Source: Oxytricha trifallax (Eukaryota; Ciliophora; Spirotrichea; Sporadotrichida; Oxytrichidae). From it: a DNA stretch of 64,000 bases. Numbering within the stretch: position 1 is the first letter of the stretch; every line of letters starts with the position of its first letter. The stretch covers positions 16,713 to 80,712 of the forward strand of contig ARYC01002458.1 of the NCBI GenBank assembly GCA_000711775.1, read 5' to 3'. Positions 23,262-34,884 of this stretch are shown here, one piece after another. Below the pieces are notes generated by a model. That model was given only the letters and a program-made list of their open reading frames with translations. It was not told where the DNA came from and did not search any database. The position numbers and the translations under genes are program-made.

Positions 23262-23592
23262 AAAATGAAGGAGATCTTGCAATTATAAATTAAGAGACTA
23301 TCTAGTCATGTAGCCTTAGATTAAATGAGATATTCTCTGAGAATTAATAATTCAGTCAGTTTGAAAATATGTTTTATAAGCCTGAGTTAAATGAATTAAA
23401 GAAAAAAGTAATCACCCTTGGAAAAGTATAAATATATCAAGTTTAAAGTGAAGTCGATAATATTAAAGCGATTGCATCGATTTATTGTGTTAGTAAATAC
23501 TACCCATAAATGTCTTAAGTTATGTTCTGCAATTAGAAAACGAAATTAAATGAAGTAGAATTAAAGGACAGAACTCTTTAAGTAATTTGTAA
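23262..23592 (+). CDS. RNF213: MDS of RNF213-like gene (upstream of AAA core)
   Basis: About 110 codons are open only in the ciliate code. They begin with EGDLAIINQETIQSCSLRLN and end with IYCVSKYYPQMSQVMFCNQK followed by TKLNEVEL. The last part matches the RNF213 family pattern 'xYPxxxxVLxCxxxTTxEExxLF' that precedes the first degenerate AAA unit. This match is from knowledge of the family and was not computed. Both edges are in AT-rich DNA without splice signals, as for an internal MDS. The next downstream piece of the same protein is at 35.8 kb, so the intervening DNA is about 12 kb. Confidence 0.7.
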
Positions 23593-23599
23593 TATTTTG

Positions 23600-24188
23600 A
23601 TTTCTTTTGGTTCATTTATAGCTGTTAATGCAGAATTTATTCAGTATTCAAATTTAACAAAATTACACATTTTTTCAGTGTTTGTTTTTAAATATTTAAA
23701 TTTCTCCTTTTCTACTCTGCATACTTAATTGACTTTTCTTATCTCTTGATTGAATTGATTATCATTTACTAAACTACTTATTATATTAATTAAGAGATTC
23801 CTTAGTATTATAAAACTGATGAAAGCAAATTATTTGTAGACAACTTAAATATTTTTTATATTATTTCTGCAAGTTGTCATTTAATTTATAGATATATTTT
23901 TAGGAAGTTTTCCGATGCAAAATTTGATAAATCTCTTTAAAAAATGTCATTATATGCATTGAAAGAGACACCCCCATCCCTCTTAATAACAAAGTTTTTC
24001 AATTTTTATGTAAAATATTCTAAGGCTTTGCTTCATGCATTATCTGGAGACGATTAAGATAATTCACAATGAAAAATAAAAAACCATCAAAAATATTTTT
24101 CAAACAAACTTTCCCTTCGATGAACTATATTTATTAATTATTAAATTAGATAAATTTCAATACTTCTTTCTGTCGACTTTTTTTTATA
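23600..24188. other. AT-rich spacer, no gene seen
   Basis: No convincing frame or repeat was found before the MITE at 24194. Confidence 0.5.
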
Positions 24189-24193
24189 GATGC

Positions 24194-24517
24194 TTGTTCT
24201 ACCCGAGAAACCCCTCCACCCAATTCCCCCTTTTAAAAAATTTTATTTATTTCAAATTTTAAATCCTCAATGCCTTAATACTTCATTCATGATCTTTTAG
24301 TATTCAACTCCCGTCGACTCATTTTAATATAAGTTTTTATAAGTAAAAATACATGAAAAAAATATTTTCAAAATTTAAATCTCTCAAATTATCTTCACTC
24401 GAAATGACTCGAAAAAGAAGTGATGTAAATTTTTAATTTTTAAAAATTAATATATATTTTTAGAGGTGGGGAGGGGGTTTGATGATAGTGGTTTGAAAAA
24501 ATATCTCGTTTAGAACA
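24194..24517. mobile_element. MITE of the TTGTTCTAACCGAGA family
   Basis: Left end TTGTTCTACCCGAGAAACCC, right end TATCTCGTTTAGAACA, with GATGC repeated at 24189-24193 and 24518-24522. With the GATAT pair around 7034-7455 this suggests a 5-bp duplication at GATNN targets. It is shorter and more diverged than the 7-kb copy. Confidence 0.7.
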
Positions 24518-24562
24518 GATGCTCCCAAGGAAAATATTTAAAATTAAATTTATTCTTGATTC

Positions 24563-24660
24563 AAAATCTTAAAACCCCTTAATGATTTTATAAGTGTTTT
24601 GATTGATAAGGGTAATGTTGGGGATTTATTTTTAGTTTGGAAACATAATTTTCACTCTAT
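24563..24660. repeat. Left terminal-repeat remnant of an old TBE
   Basis: TTAAAACCCCTTAATGATTTTATAAGTG followed by GATTGATAAGGGTAATGTTGGGG matches the TBE-A type terminal repeat with base changes. The partner end may be the remnant at 35440-35473 in opposite orientation (see findings). Confidence 0.55.
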
Positions 24661-25121
24661 GTATGAAATTATGATAGTATTTTTTAATATTTCTTGCTAC
24701 TCAACTTTTATGTTATCATATTTAGATTTATATTAGAAGTAGTAGTAAATTACTTTAGGTAAATTAAAATATGTTATGAATCATCACTCTAGAGAAATAT
24801 ATAAAGCTAGTGTATCAGATTTAGTGGAAATCTACAGCGTTACAGTTATACCTCACTTCCCACTCTCTATCCTCTTCTCATTCATCCTACTTTTCTTTAG
24901 CTTCTTTTGAATTTTCTTCAAAATCTTTCTCATTTCTTCCGTTCATCTCTGGTATTTAGCGGTTTTTTCCTATGGTTTCCTCTTCTCTCTCCTTGTCCAT
25001 TAACGGGTTCTCCCTCTTTCTCTGCTTTGGGTTTTACGTAAATAGGCATTCTTCTATTTCCGAAACATTCTCCCTAAGTTCACTGATTTCTCTCCATTGT
25101 TCATTCATGGCCTTTTCCAAC

Positions 25122-26440
25122 TCATATTTGCTGAAGTTCTACCATCTCATCCCAAGCATCAACATTTATTGTCTGGGTATAGCTTTGAGATCCGATCTCA
25201 TCGTTCATTCTCATCCACATAGATTCACTCTGTTGTTCTTGTACTTTCAACATTTCTTCCTCTCTCAATGCGAATCCTGACTTCCTTATTTCCATCTTCA
25301 TATACCACACCTCTAGGTTTAGCATCATTTAGCATCTCTGCATTATCCAATCCTTCCCAAATATCTGAAATACCGGCTCACCAGGAAATTCAAAGGCCAT
25401 GTGTGATTTATTATCAGAAGAGCTATGATGTCACAATCTTCTGGAAGCATACATTGATTTGTATCTGCTTTCGTTGCTATCTTCTTCACCTCATAGTCCT
25501 TGCCCATAGTTCCTTTTATTACCTCATTAAGTCTTCTCAGGTTCTTCTGTAGTATTGCCAGACTTCCCACTAATCTCCTTGGGTCATAAACTTCTACCAC
25601 TTTCCCTTACTTTTCAATCTTCATTACGACCCAATTTTAGCAGTTCTTAATGGAGCCTTAACAGCAAACTGGAATAATAATCCCCTCAATCTCTTCCATT
25701 TATCTCCAGTATTTGCTATTTTAAAGTTTCCAGTTTATAGTTCCTATTGTTTTCTCCATCTGTGCAATACCTTGCTCTCTCATTGTAATCGGTGGAAATA
25801 TCAAGTGGTCCAGTCTCATTAAGCTGAACTAAAGTTCTTCGATTTGCTTCGTGCATGTTTCCATTGTATCTTCCATGATGTGATTACCAGGTATAAAGTC
25901 ATCATGTCTCAATTCTTAGTTGATCTCCTCCCAATGGCACCTTTATTTCTCTGACCAGAGTTGGTCCTCTCTTACTCCTCTTTTTCTTGCAAGCTATCTA
26001 TCTTCGAATTTTCTCACGAGAGCTTTCTTCATCTTGTTTCTTGTGCGAGGGCAACAAACAACTACTACCATCCTCTTTACTAATGGCTCCCACCCTTTTT
26101 TAGCGTAGATAATCTTATTAAAATCCTTGCAAGTTACCTCAGCTAGGTCTATAAAATTCTTCAACTTCATCTTATCACTCTGAACGCAGATTGAACCATC
26201 AATATGGCTCCTCTATTTCTGTGGTTCATTAAGATTCTTACTTGAGTTAGATTTTCTCATCTTCAGCTTGCTCTTAAAACCTATTTGTTTGTTTAGTGGA
26301 GTCTCCTCTTGATCTCTGTTCCTGATTCCTAGATCTTTCCAATCTTTACTTCTCTCTCTGTGGTCAAACCTGATCTCGTCGACTCTCTCTAAGTATCTGC
26401 TCTTCTTGTAGTCACGTTTCTTGCTACTCAGGTCCTCCAT
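25122..26440 (-). CDS. LINE-associated ORF with possible Ulp1/C48 protease-like region
   Basis: From MEDLSSKKRDYKKSRYLERV at 26440 the frame is open in the ciliate code for about 370 codons. It then shifts into a 69-codon frame (25328-25122) of coiled-coil composition. The N-terminus is very basic. Around codons 230-340 the pattern IIIPVCC…NWVVMKI…VVEVYDP…PEDCDIIALL resembles a C48/Ulp1 cysteine protease: 'iiPvh..HW.l', 'yDS', 'DCG'. The usual catalytic His is Asn here, so activity would be doubtful, or the likeness accidental. It lies downstream of the reverse transcriptase gene and its upstream leader resembles the LINE 5' leader near 33.84 kb. This may be a third LINE gene or the 5' part of another copy. 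Confidence 0.5.
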
Positions 26441-27098
26441 ATATGTATCTCTTTAGACTCCTTTCTTGTTAAATTGGGAACTTTCCATTGAGCACCGCCA
26501 TTTTTACTTTTTCTATTTTTATTAATTATTTTATTATATTTCTCTGACATCACTGCTTTATAAACTCATTGGAGCTTATTATTCAAATATTTAGTTTTGA
26601 TGGCTTAGTTTTAAATATACATTCTTCAATTGCTTTGTCCACATACGTCACTCTGTAAATCTTCTTTATTGGTTAATAATATTTATGCTGTTCTAATGCT
26701 CTAATTCTTTAGTCTAGCCAATTCATATTCGTAATTATCTCTATTTGTGTTTGTCTTTTCATGTCTATTAATCTATGTTCTTTCTCTTTGTTTAGAAAAT
26801 CTGTTAGGGTCTCCAACAGAATTTTATTAAATTGCACTATTTCATATGATTTGAATCCACGACTACTTTGTAAACATTGCAGTAGTGGCACATACCATAG
26901 GAAGCTAATGTCCTTCCCTGGCTTATAGCCTTCTAATCAAAACCCCAAAACCCTTTCAGTAGTTTGATTGAGTTTTTGATTGATAAAAGTAGACTATTAA
27001 GGCATACTTTATTTGGGTTTTAATAGAGTTTATGTAGGGGTTTTATATTTAAATATTAGTAATTTAAGTGAGTATAACAAGCGAGTTTTTAAAATATT

Positions 27099-28547
27099 TC
27101 ACACAAACATAAGCTTAGAGTCATGTGGCAGTTCTCTGAATTTTATCTTTTTAAGTTGAAGTTTGATTGTTTCTATAGTTTGTTAATTCTCTTAGCTTGG
27201 CTTGATAATAGTTGAGTATGCAAATTCTCTGAAACCTCCATTTATTTTATTTTTATCGAGATATTGCTTTAATCTCTGCTTAGAATCTCTCTCACCTCAG
27301 CAGCTTAAGTAATCGTTTCTTGGCATTTCGCTCTCTATTATTATAACTGCTAGAGCCCAGATATCCCATTAAGTGTCTCCATCTCTCCAATCCTCTTTCT
27401 CTGGGAAATATCCAGGAGTGCCGTATACATTTCCTTATGCAGAGGCTTGCACTCTTTGAACTCTGTTGAAGTCAATAATATAAACTCTTAGAGCCTAAAA
27501 GTTCATCATGATTTTCTCTGGCTTTAAGTCTCTATGAACATAACCTAGCTTGTGAAGCTTTTCAATCCCTTCAACTTTCTTCTATACTATCTAGCTAATT
27601 TATCTCTGACATCTATTTTCAGATAAGAAATCTCTGTAAGTTATTTCAAGTAAAGGAAGCCTGAAGGCTACATGATCTTTGCCAAGTAAAATTGCATCAA
27701 GCTAGATGATATGCCTGCACTCATATAACTTTGCCTTTTAAAGAACATAATACTAATTAGCTAATTCCATTTGGAACTTGTCATCAGCAAGGAAGTAATT
27801 GAAAGGATATATCTTGTAAGCATTTTAGTCATCAGTAATGACTCTCTTCTCTATTTTATCTTCAAGAGTGAGGTAGCTTTCTAGGCAAGAATCTAAGTCA
27901 ATGATTTTTATTATAGGAATCTTCATTGCCTCTATTTTAACCATGATTTTATTAATATCAGAGACTGGAATGTTCTTGTCTGCTTTCTTCATTTTGACTT
28001 ACTTCTACACTTCAACTCTAATAGACTCCACTGGGTTTCTTGATCTTCTCTTTTAGAGGAATCTATTCCCTGTAGGTTCATGAATAAAGACAAAACTTTA
28101 ATTGTGCTTTTTCTTTAAGTGCACTTTGAGGTCTCTAGTATGAGAATATGGCTTCTCACAGAACTCACAGACATATTTCCCATCTTTCTTTTAATGCTTG
28201 AGATATAACCTTGGCATATCGTTGTGTATATCTCTCAAGTGTCTCTTATAAGTTGACTTGTAAATGAAAACTTTATTGCATTCTTAGCATTAATACTCAA
28301 CTTTGGTTGATATTTATTTATGCTCTATGGAGGGTTGTTTAACCTCCTCCTCAATTTACACAGCTTCTATGATAACCTCCTACTTAACTTATACTTAAAT
28401 CTCAAAGCTAGACTGGTCAAAGTTCTCATAAGTAGGCTCCCACTGAGTACAAGCGTCTCTGATCTCTACTTTTCTTGGTTGCTGGAATGATAACTTTTAT
28501 TGACTTTACCCAAGTTATGCCGCTCTTCTTAACAGGTTAGCGCTCAT
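27099..28547 (-). CDS. TBE-D 57-kDa zinc-finger/kinase-like protein
   Basis: The minus-strand gene starts ATG at 28547 (MSANLLRRAA) and ends TGA 27099-27101. An acidic Gln-rich N-terminus is followed by two C2H2-like fingers at about 28120-28310 (C..C…H…H spacing, with FPYKSTYKRHLRDIH in the TBE-B copy). Next comes a domain with protein-kinase landmarks: (V/H)RDLKPEN-like catalytic loop, IIDFNR in place of DFG, and a GTPGYFPE-like APE region. Gly of DFG is Asn, so kinase activity is uncertain. I did not verify every codon, and small indels are possible. Its function in TBE movement is unknown. Confidence 0.7.
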
Positions 28548-28714
28548 TTTAGTTTGTTGATATATTTTATTATAATTATGATAAAATATACCGAGATAAA
28601 CTATTATAGGAGTGTATAAGACACTCTGGTGGATTCTTTGCTGAGAGGAAAGAGAATTAATTAATCATAAAAAACTGTAAGTTGACATATTTTATGAGAA
28701 TTTTATACATTTTA

Positions 28715-28925
28715 GTAAATTAAAATACTCCAAATGAAGTTATGTTTCTCTAGAAGGTCCTCCAAATCAAGTTTGAACTTAATTTGGAGGTAAAATTATT
28801 AAGCATTTTTTAATTTAATCTGCTCCTAATTAAGTTTCAACCTTAAAATTTAACTCCTAATAAAGTTTGATCTTAATTTGGAAGTCCTCCTAAAATAATT
28901 AAACATTATTAGGAGCAATTTAATG
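28715..28925. promoter_or_regulatory. TBE-D divergent intergenic repeat array
   Basis: Several copies of AGGTCCTCCAAATCAAGTTT / CTCCTAATTAAGTTT / TTTGGAAGTCCTCC in both orientations lie between the divergent 57-kDa and 22-kDa genes. The inverted GGAGG…CCTCC pairs could form hairpins or bind a protein. The same array occurs in TBE-B and TBE-C. Confidence 0.55.
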
Positions 28926-29112
28926 GAGAAAGTTTGATAAAAATGGAAATCAATCTGTGAAACTAGGAGCAAGTTTTGCAATGCTTCTCCGCATATCTTT
29001 TCAAGGTTGACCTCCAGTAGGTCCTCCCTATTTAGTAGTAAGATTTTAATAAACTTAGAATGGATATCCATAATTTTAAATTTCATTAACATTTCTAGAA
29101 AGAGGAAGCAAG

Positions 29113-29890
29113 ATGGAGTCTATGAATGATGCAATGAAGAGAATTTAATCTCAAGATTTAATAGGAAAATTCAGAAGTAAAGAGGACCTCTATAGGTACT
29201 TGGTTTAGCAAGGTAAACTTTTAGCTAATACTAATAGATCAACCATAGTTGGATTATTCTTGCCAACCCAGGAAGGAACTAAAATCTCATTCTTAAAAGC
29301 CTTACTGAGTGAAGAGAAAAAAGCTTTTAAGTCTAATGAAATTAGGATGATAGAGATACCTAACTACCCTGAAATATCAGTGACAAACCTATATGACGAT
29401 GCTATGAGTGATCCGGAAGTAGCTCTCTACCTTCCATCAAAGCTACAGCTCTCTAATAAGTTGCCAGAGAGAAACTTCTTCTTTGGTGTTTTTGGTACTC
29501 TGAAACCTGAGTACTTAAATGAAGTTATTCAGGAAGCTCACAAGAAACGCTATAGCATTTCTCCTGATGAAAAAGAGAAGCAAGTGACACCTGTCTGTAT
29601 GAACTGCAGAAGCATCCTTTCATCTCAAGTAAGCTTAGTCTTCTAACTTTATAGAAAAACCTGGCACTGCTATATACTTGATGAAAGAGAGCAGCAAATT
29701 AAACAGAGAGAGAAAGTCTCAAGTAAAGAATAAATTTAGTAAGAGGCTCTTCAAAGATTTATAAAAGCCAGAAGAGTTGAACATAGATGCAGGAGCTGAC
29801 ACTAAAAGAAGAAACATAGGCCCAAGCAAGCCTTAAGAGGAAGAAAAGAAAGAGAAGCCAAATCCCTTTACTCTTTAAAAAATCGACTGT
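29113..29890 (+). pseudogene. TBE-D 22-kDa protein (two small introns, 13-nt deletion)
   Basis: Starts ATGGAGTCTATGAATGATGC. Exon 1 ends at 29212. A 36-nt GT..AG intron (29213-29248) and a 26-nt one (29629-29654, with CTAAC before the AG) restore the frame of the family: VGLFLPTQEGTKISFL, then NLYDDAMSDPEVALYLPSKL, then a basic C-terminus. About 13 bases present in TBE-B after EKEKQ are missing here, so the frame is lost before the second intron. The 3' end is fused to the shortened transposase by a deletion. Confidence 0.8.
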
Positions 29891-29896
29891 ATCTAT

Positions 29897-30826
29897 CTTC
29901 AAGTCGTTCATTAAGTGATATAGTAAAAGTTTCTTGTAGTGGCCTTTCAATAACCCCCAATATAATTTAATTCCATTAAACTAAGGGCTGTAAGGAACAT
30001 TAAATACAGGTGTTATGTTTAGCCTTTCATATTCCTTCCTTGAGTCTTTAGTTTTATGAACTGATAAGTTATCAACGAACAGAATAATCTCTTAGTCAGC
30101 GTATTTGTCTCTGAGTTATTGTAAGAACTTAATATATTATTCAGTCTTTATAGAGCGAGGGTGGATAACATAAGTCTCTGGGCCACTATCTTCACTGATT
30201 CCACCAAGGATTGCATGAGTTTATATCTAAACCTTTTAGTCATAAACTTCTATGTTACTATACCTCTTGTACCAAGACCTTGATATAAAGGTATTAAATG
30301 TAAATACAGCTTCATCATCGTGTATAAACTTTATATTATGCTCTTAAGACCTCTGCATTTAATCGAATATATAATTTAAATTATCCTTATAAAATGGAAC
30401 ATTAAAGTCAATCACTCTCTTAATGCGATTGACTGTCTTGTAAGATATTCCGTTCTTTTTATATAGGTTCGCTATCGATTATGTAGATATGTGAAGCTCA
30501 GGAAATTGGCGATGAAACATCACAGCTCTCTAGGCCAGAGATAAGTGAACCCAGTATTTAAGAGTCTTATCATTAATAAGATAATCGATGTGATGCTGCT
30601 AAAATTTTAGAGGTCTTTTAGGCTTAGAATTAAGTTGCTATCTCTTTAAATTCAATGCTAATAGACAGTGAGACCTTACAGTTGCTGAAGATTTATGAAG
30701 GAGCCTTGCTATAGACGAATAAATCAGAACAGGTTTGAGTTATTCACTATATTCATCACATCCATAACGCAACTTAAACAATAAATCGATATACTCGCTG
30801 TCATAAACTGACCCCAAACCTTGCAT
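29897..30826 (-). pseudogene. TBE-D transposase with catalytic Glu changed to Lys
   Basis: Minus-strand DDE transposase starting at 30826 (MQGLGSVYDSEY). The first Asp (HADEA-type) and second Asp (LFVDNLSVHKT) are present, but the third catalytic position reads FNGIKLYWG where the other copies read FNGIE. The G-run after YW has five G and stays in frame, unlike TBE-B and C. A deletion of roughly 125 bases removes the C-terminal end and joins it to the end of the 22-kDa gene. It is very likely inactive. Confidence 0.8.
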
Positions 30827-33800
30827 ATACTCACTTAAATTACTAATATTTAAACATAAAACCCTTACATAAACCCTATTAAAACCCTAATAAAGTATGC
30901 CTTAATAGTCTAATTTTATTAATAAAAAACTTAATTAAACTACTGAAAGGACTTTGGGGTCTTGATTGTGTCCATCACATTTTTTGTTATAAATAGTTTT
31001 TTATTATTTTTGAGAGACTTCTCTTTCTGATTAATATATATTGATGTCTCCTTTGGTTTTATCATATGCTCCAAGTTAGATTTGAACTTTTTAAAGTTCT
31101 TCTGAACTAGTTGCTGTATTATTTCGGCTGTATTCGTATCTTTCAGTTACGATACATTCCTTAGTAGTTTATTAGGAGTGTCCCTTGCCGTTTTGAATGA
31201 TATCCTATTCAGCTGCATCTCCTCTTCTCAATCTCCCCTACCTTTAAATACTTGTCCGCTACTAGACGGGTGTATTTATAAATCATAAGTGACCTAATCT
31301 GAGCCACCATTATCGAGTCACTTACTGTTGGGTTGGTGGATTTTGTAATTCTCTGGTATCTCTCTGTTTGCTTTTTCATTTCATCTCACGTGCTCTTTAG
31401 TAATTGTCTGTTATTTAGGCATATATTCATCCCCAGATATTTTGCTTCTTGTACCTTCTTAATACCTTCAATTTCTTCAACCCTTTCAAATTATTTTGCG
31501 TCTGTTAAAAATACTGTTTTTTAAATTTAGTCATAAGTTATGAGTTTCCTCTATTTCTCTAAAAACATCAATTACTCTCTTAATAATTATGCATCTTTTA
31601 TGTAGACTAGCAAGTCATCAGCGAATGCTATTAGTTTGCCCTATTTTATGAGTGACTTCAGTCTTGGTTGAGAGTAAAGGGCATCTTGTAGATACACGTT
31701 TAATAGTAAAGGAGATATTCTGCTTCCTTAGGCAACTCCTTTCTTTATTTTTATTTCCTTCTCCTCATACAATATCTTGTTGTTTTTATATAGCTCTTCG
31801 ATAAGGTTCACTGCCGTCATATCATCTCTATTCTATACCTTCAGTCTTAGTATCGACATAAGTTTGTCTTTCAAGACTGAATCGTAAGCTTTTTGAATGT
31901 CAGCAAGGAGGTATGCTTCTCTTTTATTTGACCTTCTTCTTGAAACTTTGATGTGTTCCAACATTCTTATCAAGTAAACATGTGTACTTTTGCTCTCTTT
32001 GAAACCACTTTGGTAATTCTTTGTTTAAAGAATTTTACTTTTCTTTTATTCCATCTTATTTAGAATTACATTTTTACTTAGATGTGAGTTCACCACTATT
32101 TGACTAGTATCGCTGACTTCTGGATAATTATCACCCTATTTCTTGCTTGGAAGAACTAGTCTTCCCTCCTTGATGTACTATGGTAACTATCTATCATTCA
32201 ACCTTTTTGTGATTTTTTGACTCACTATCTACTAATTTTTTCAGATTTTAGAATGATTTTTCCATCAAACCCATCTGGGCCAATAGCTTTGTTGAAGCTA
32301 CACTCTTTAATGGCCTTTTTCACATCCTCAATTTAGTAGAATTACTCATCATCCTAGCTGTTTAACATTTTGATGTCCTTCTTAGCTCCTTGAGATAGCT
32401 GTTCTTCCATATCGTCACTAAATAGCTGACTGTAGAACTCTACTACCTTAGCCTTTTAGATTTCTCCTTCTTCAAATCTCTCTTCGTTTATTGTGAGACC
32501 CTATATTGATTAATCTTACCTTTGGGTCTTGGTTAGTCTTTTAATAAGGCGAAAAAAAACCTCTTAGTTCATTTCAGTCCAGGCAATGTTTCATGTCCTT
32601 GATCGCTTCCTTCCATTGCGCTTTTAAGTCTAATTAATTATTATTGGTGCCATTCCCTTCTCTTCTCAGCACCCATTCAGGTGGTCTTTGGTACCAGTTT
32701 CTACTCTTGCTTTACTTTTCTAACTTATCTATGAAACTATTTTGAATTGGTTGGTCCAAATCTTCCTCTAGGAGTTCTTTCCTTCTTCTTTGTAGGTTTT
32801 CCAGCATTGTTTCCTTATATCGGAGACTCTGAACGTTGCTTCTTTGTCCGATAACTTCAGATCATTCATATCATTTTTCACTTTCATTTTTGCTTGGATA
32901 AGCTTATGATCTGTCGCATTTAGTTAGCTCGTGTGCCAGCTTATTGTTTCTATGTTTGAGAATATCTAGTCCAATTAGTTACCTCTGCTAAGAGTTTCTA
33001 CTCCCTAAGGTATTGTTTCTTTAAGGCCTTCTCTGTTTAGTTTCTTGCCCAATTCCTTAATGTCAAAGTTGAAGTCACTCACTACTATTATTCTCTGTTT
33101 CTTACACTTTTTTTAAATTACTTTATCATGTAAATTAATCTACATTGTAATTTTTTCACTTCATCATTGCAATAGTGGGATGTAAGCTGTGATTATATGA
33201 ACAAAGATACCCATAAACATTTAATATATTCCACTCTATGAACTATCTCAGTGTTTTAACCGTATTCATTTGAAACCTGCCACTGTTTAATGTTAATATT
33301 CCTCCGTTTCTGGCAAGTTGTGTTTAAGTAATTTTTTTGTTGTTTATTCCAACTAATCTTTGAAGTCTTGTTTCCACAAGTCAAATGAAATCAGGGTTTT
33401 CTATTCCTTTTTCTCTTGTCATCTTGTCTTGTTTCAACTTTGAGTTTAAGCCTCTTACATTTTGGAGGCAAATTTTGATTTCAAATGACTTTAGTCTCAA
33501 CTGTCTTTTTTTACCTATTATCTCCTCTCTTTTCTTGCTGCACTACTACTACGCAAATCTTTCATTTCGCTTATCCAATCCTTCAATATTCCTTACTGGT
33601 TAGAAGAATTGAAGTTAGCGTACATTCTTTTAGTAGAATGATAATTTTTCTAAGTTTTTAATATACTTTTTTTAGTCTAAATAGACTTGCAGGTTTTGGA
33701 ATGCTCGATTACTTATCCTTATTTGAATGTTAAAGAAATTCTTTTATCGATTTATGGGTTGGCTTTTTTTCTTCATTGGCTTCCTACATATATAATGGTA

Positions 33801-33964
33801 GTTTTCTCCTCCCCTAGCTTTGGTGTTGATCCTTGTCCATTTGATCACCACCTTTTTTACTTTTACTTTTTCTATTTTAATTTATTATTTTATTTAGATT
33901 TATATTATAGAATTTTTATAAAGAAAAGGTATGTTTGTCTTACATATTTCAACTTTACATTTTA

Positions 33965-34884
33965 AAAAAAGTTAATCAATTTAACTGATCGTTTTATGAA
34001 GTTAAATGAGAACATCATTTCAAAATTTGGGAATTTTGCACAAATATTTCTGAAATTTTTATCATTAATTGTTTTAATATTTGATTAAATACATTCATTT
34101 CTTCTATGTCTTGTGTTCTATATAAAGTAAATCTGTTCAATACAAAAGAATTTGTTAACTTCAGTAGAATAAATGCAAAAAATATGCATAAATTAGTCAT
34201 CTAAAGGTGATTGGTAGATTTATTTTTTTTATGTATTAGTTTGAAAATTGTTTTAAATGAAGATCAATCTAGAAATTGTGTATTTCAAATGTCACTAAAA
34301 TTCAAGACACTTATTAATATGTGCATTTTATAAAAGATCATCTTGCTAAAAATTCGTAAAAAAAAATTTGCCAAAACTGTTACAAGTTTCAGAGATGGAT
34401 CTCCATTTTAACCTATTAAATTCCACCAAATTATCACTAAATTTGTTTAAATTTAATTAGAGATAGTAAACTAAGTAATTTTTATATTAATTGGATCCAA
34501 TTTAATAGTACGAAAACTAAATTAGTACTTAGTTTTGTGAAAAAGTTACAATCTGGTTCAAAACTAAGTTGAAGTAATTTAATATATAATTAAAACTACA
34601 TTGGTACAAAAAGATTTTAAAAAGGGAGTCTTTATGAATTTGCTTTAAAACATGTTTTCAAAAAAAATAAAGCTATTTTAATTAAATATGCAAAGCAAAC
34701 GTTTAATATACTATATTTAGATTTCCTAGTGGAATAATATATAAATTATATTTATGTTTATGTATTGATGATGAAAAATAAAAGATTAAAGATCGCAACC
34801 ATGAATATAATAAATTAAATTGAATCTAAAACAAAAATAAAATTGATAAAAAAAAATCTAATCCCAACATTACACTCAACATTG
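33965..34884. other. AT-rich spacer, no gene seen
   Basis: No credible frame in the ciliate code and no clear repeat. May include the 5' flank of the LINE and the interior of an older TBE. Confidence 0.4.

Larger units (their letters stand above)
26938..30964. mobile_element. TBE-D: telomere-bearing element inserted in the LINE
   Basis: Ends are CAAAACCCCAAAACCCTTTC on the left and GAAAGGACTTTGGGGTCTTG on the right, of the same subfamily as TBE-B and TBE-C. Flanks are AAT and ATT, both fitting ANT but differing at the middle base. Gene order from the left is 57-kDa (minus), 22-kDa (plus), transposase (minus). It is inserted in LINE ORF2, so it is younger than the LINE. Confidence 0.9.
26583..33640 (-). 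pseudogene. LINE ORF2: AP endonuclease + reverse transcriptase
   Basis: Near the 5' end (about 33480) it reads KICLQNVRGLNSKLKQDK, the N(V)RGLNSK opening of LINE AP-endonuclease domains, followed by a VETRL segment. Reverse-transcriptase motifs follow leftward: ADIQKAYDSV, then GVAQGSRISPLLLNVYL, then the catalytic FADDLLVY at about 31613-31636. The frame resumes left of TBE-D (YKPGKDISFLWYVPLLQCLQ) and ends at TGA 26583. Gln is written TAA/TAG throughout. Several frame changes and TGAs interrupt it, and TBE-D is inserted near 26937. The copy is therefore dead. It would copy its RNA into DNA at a nicked target. Confidence 0.8.
24840..33960 (-). mobile_element. LINE-type (non-LTR) retrotransposon split by TBE-D
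   Basis: On the minus strand an endonuclease-reverse transcriptase gene begins near 33.6 kb and continues across TBE-D to a stop at 26583. A second frame follows at 26440-25122. Outer limits are approximate: the 5' leader is taken to about 33.96 kb and the 3' limit to where coding composition ends near 24.84 kb. No terminal repeats are seen, as expected for the class. Confidence 0.75.
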
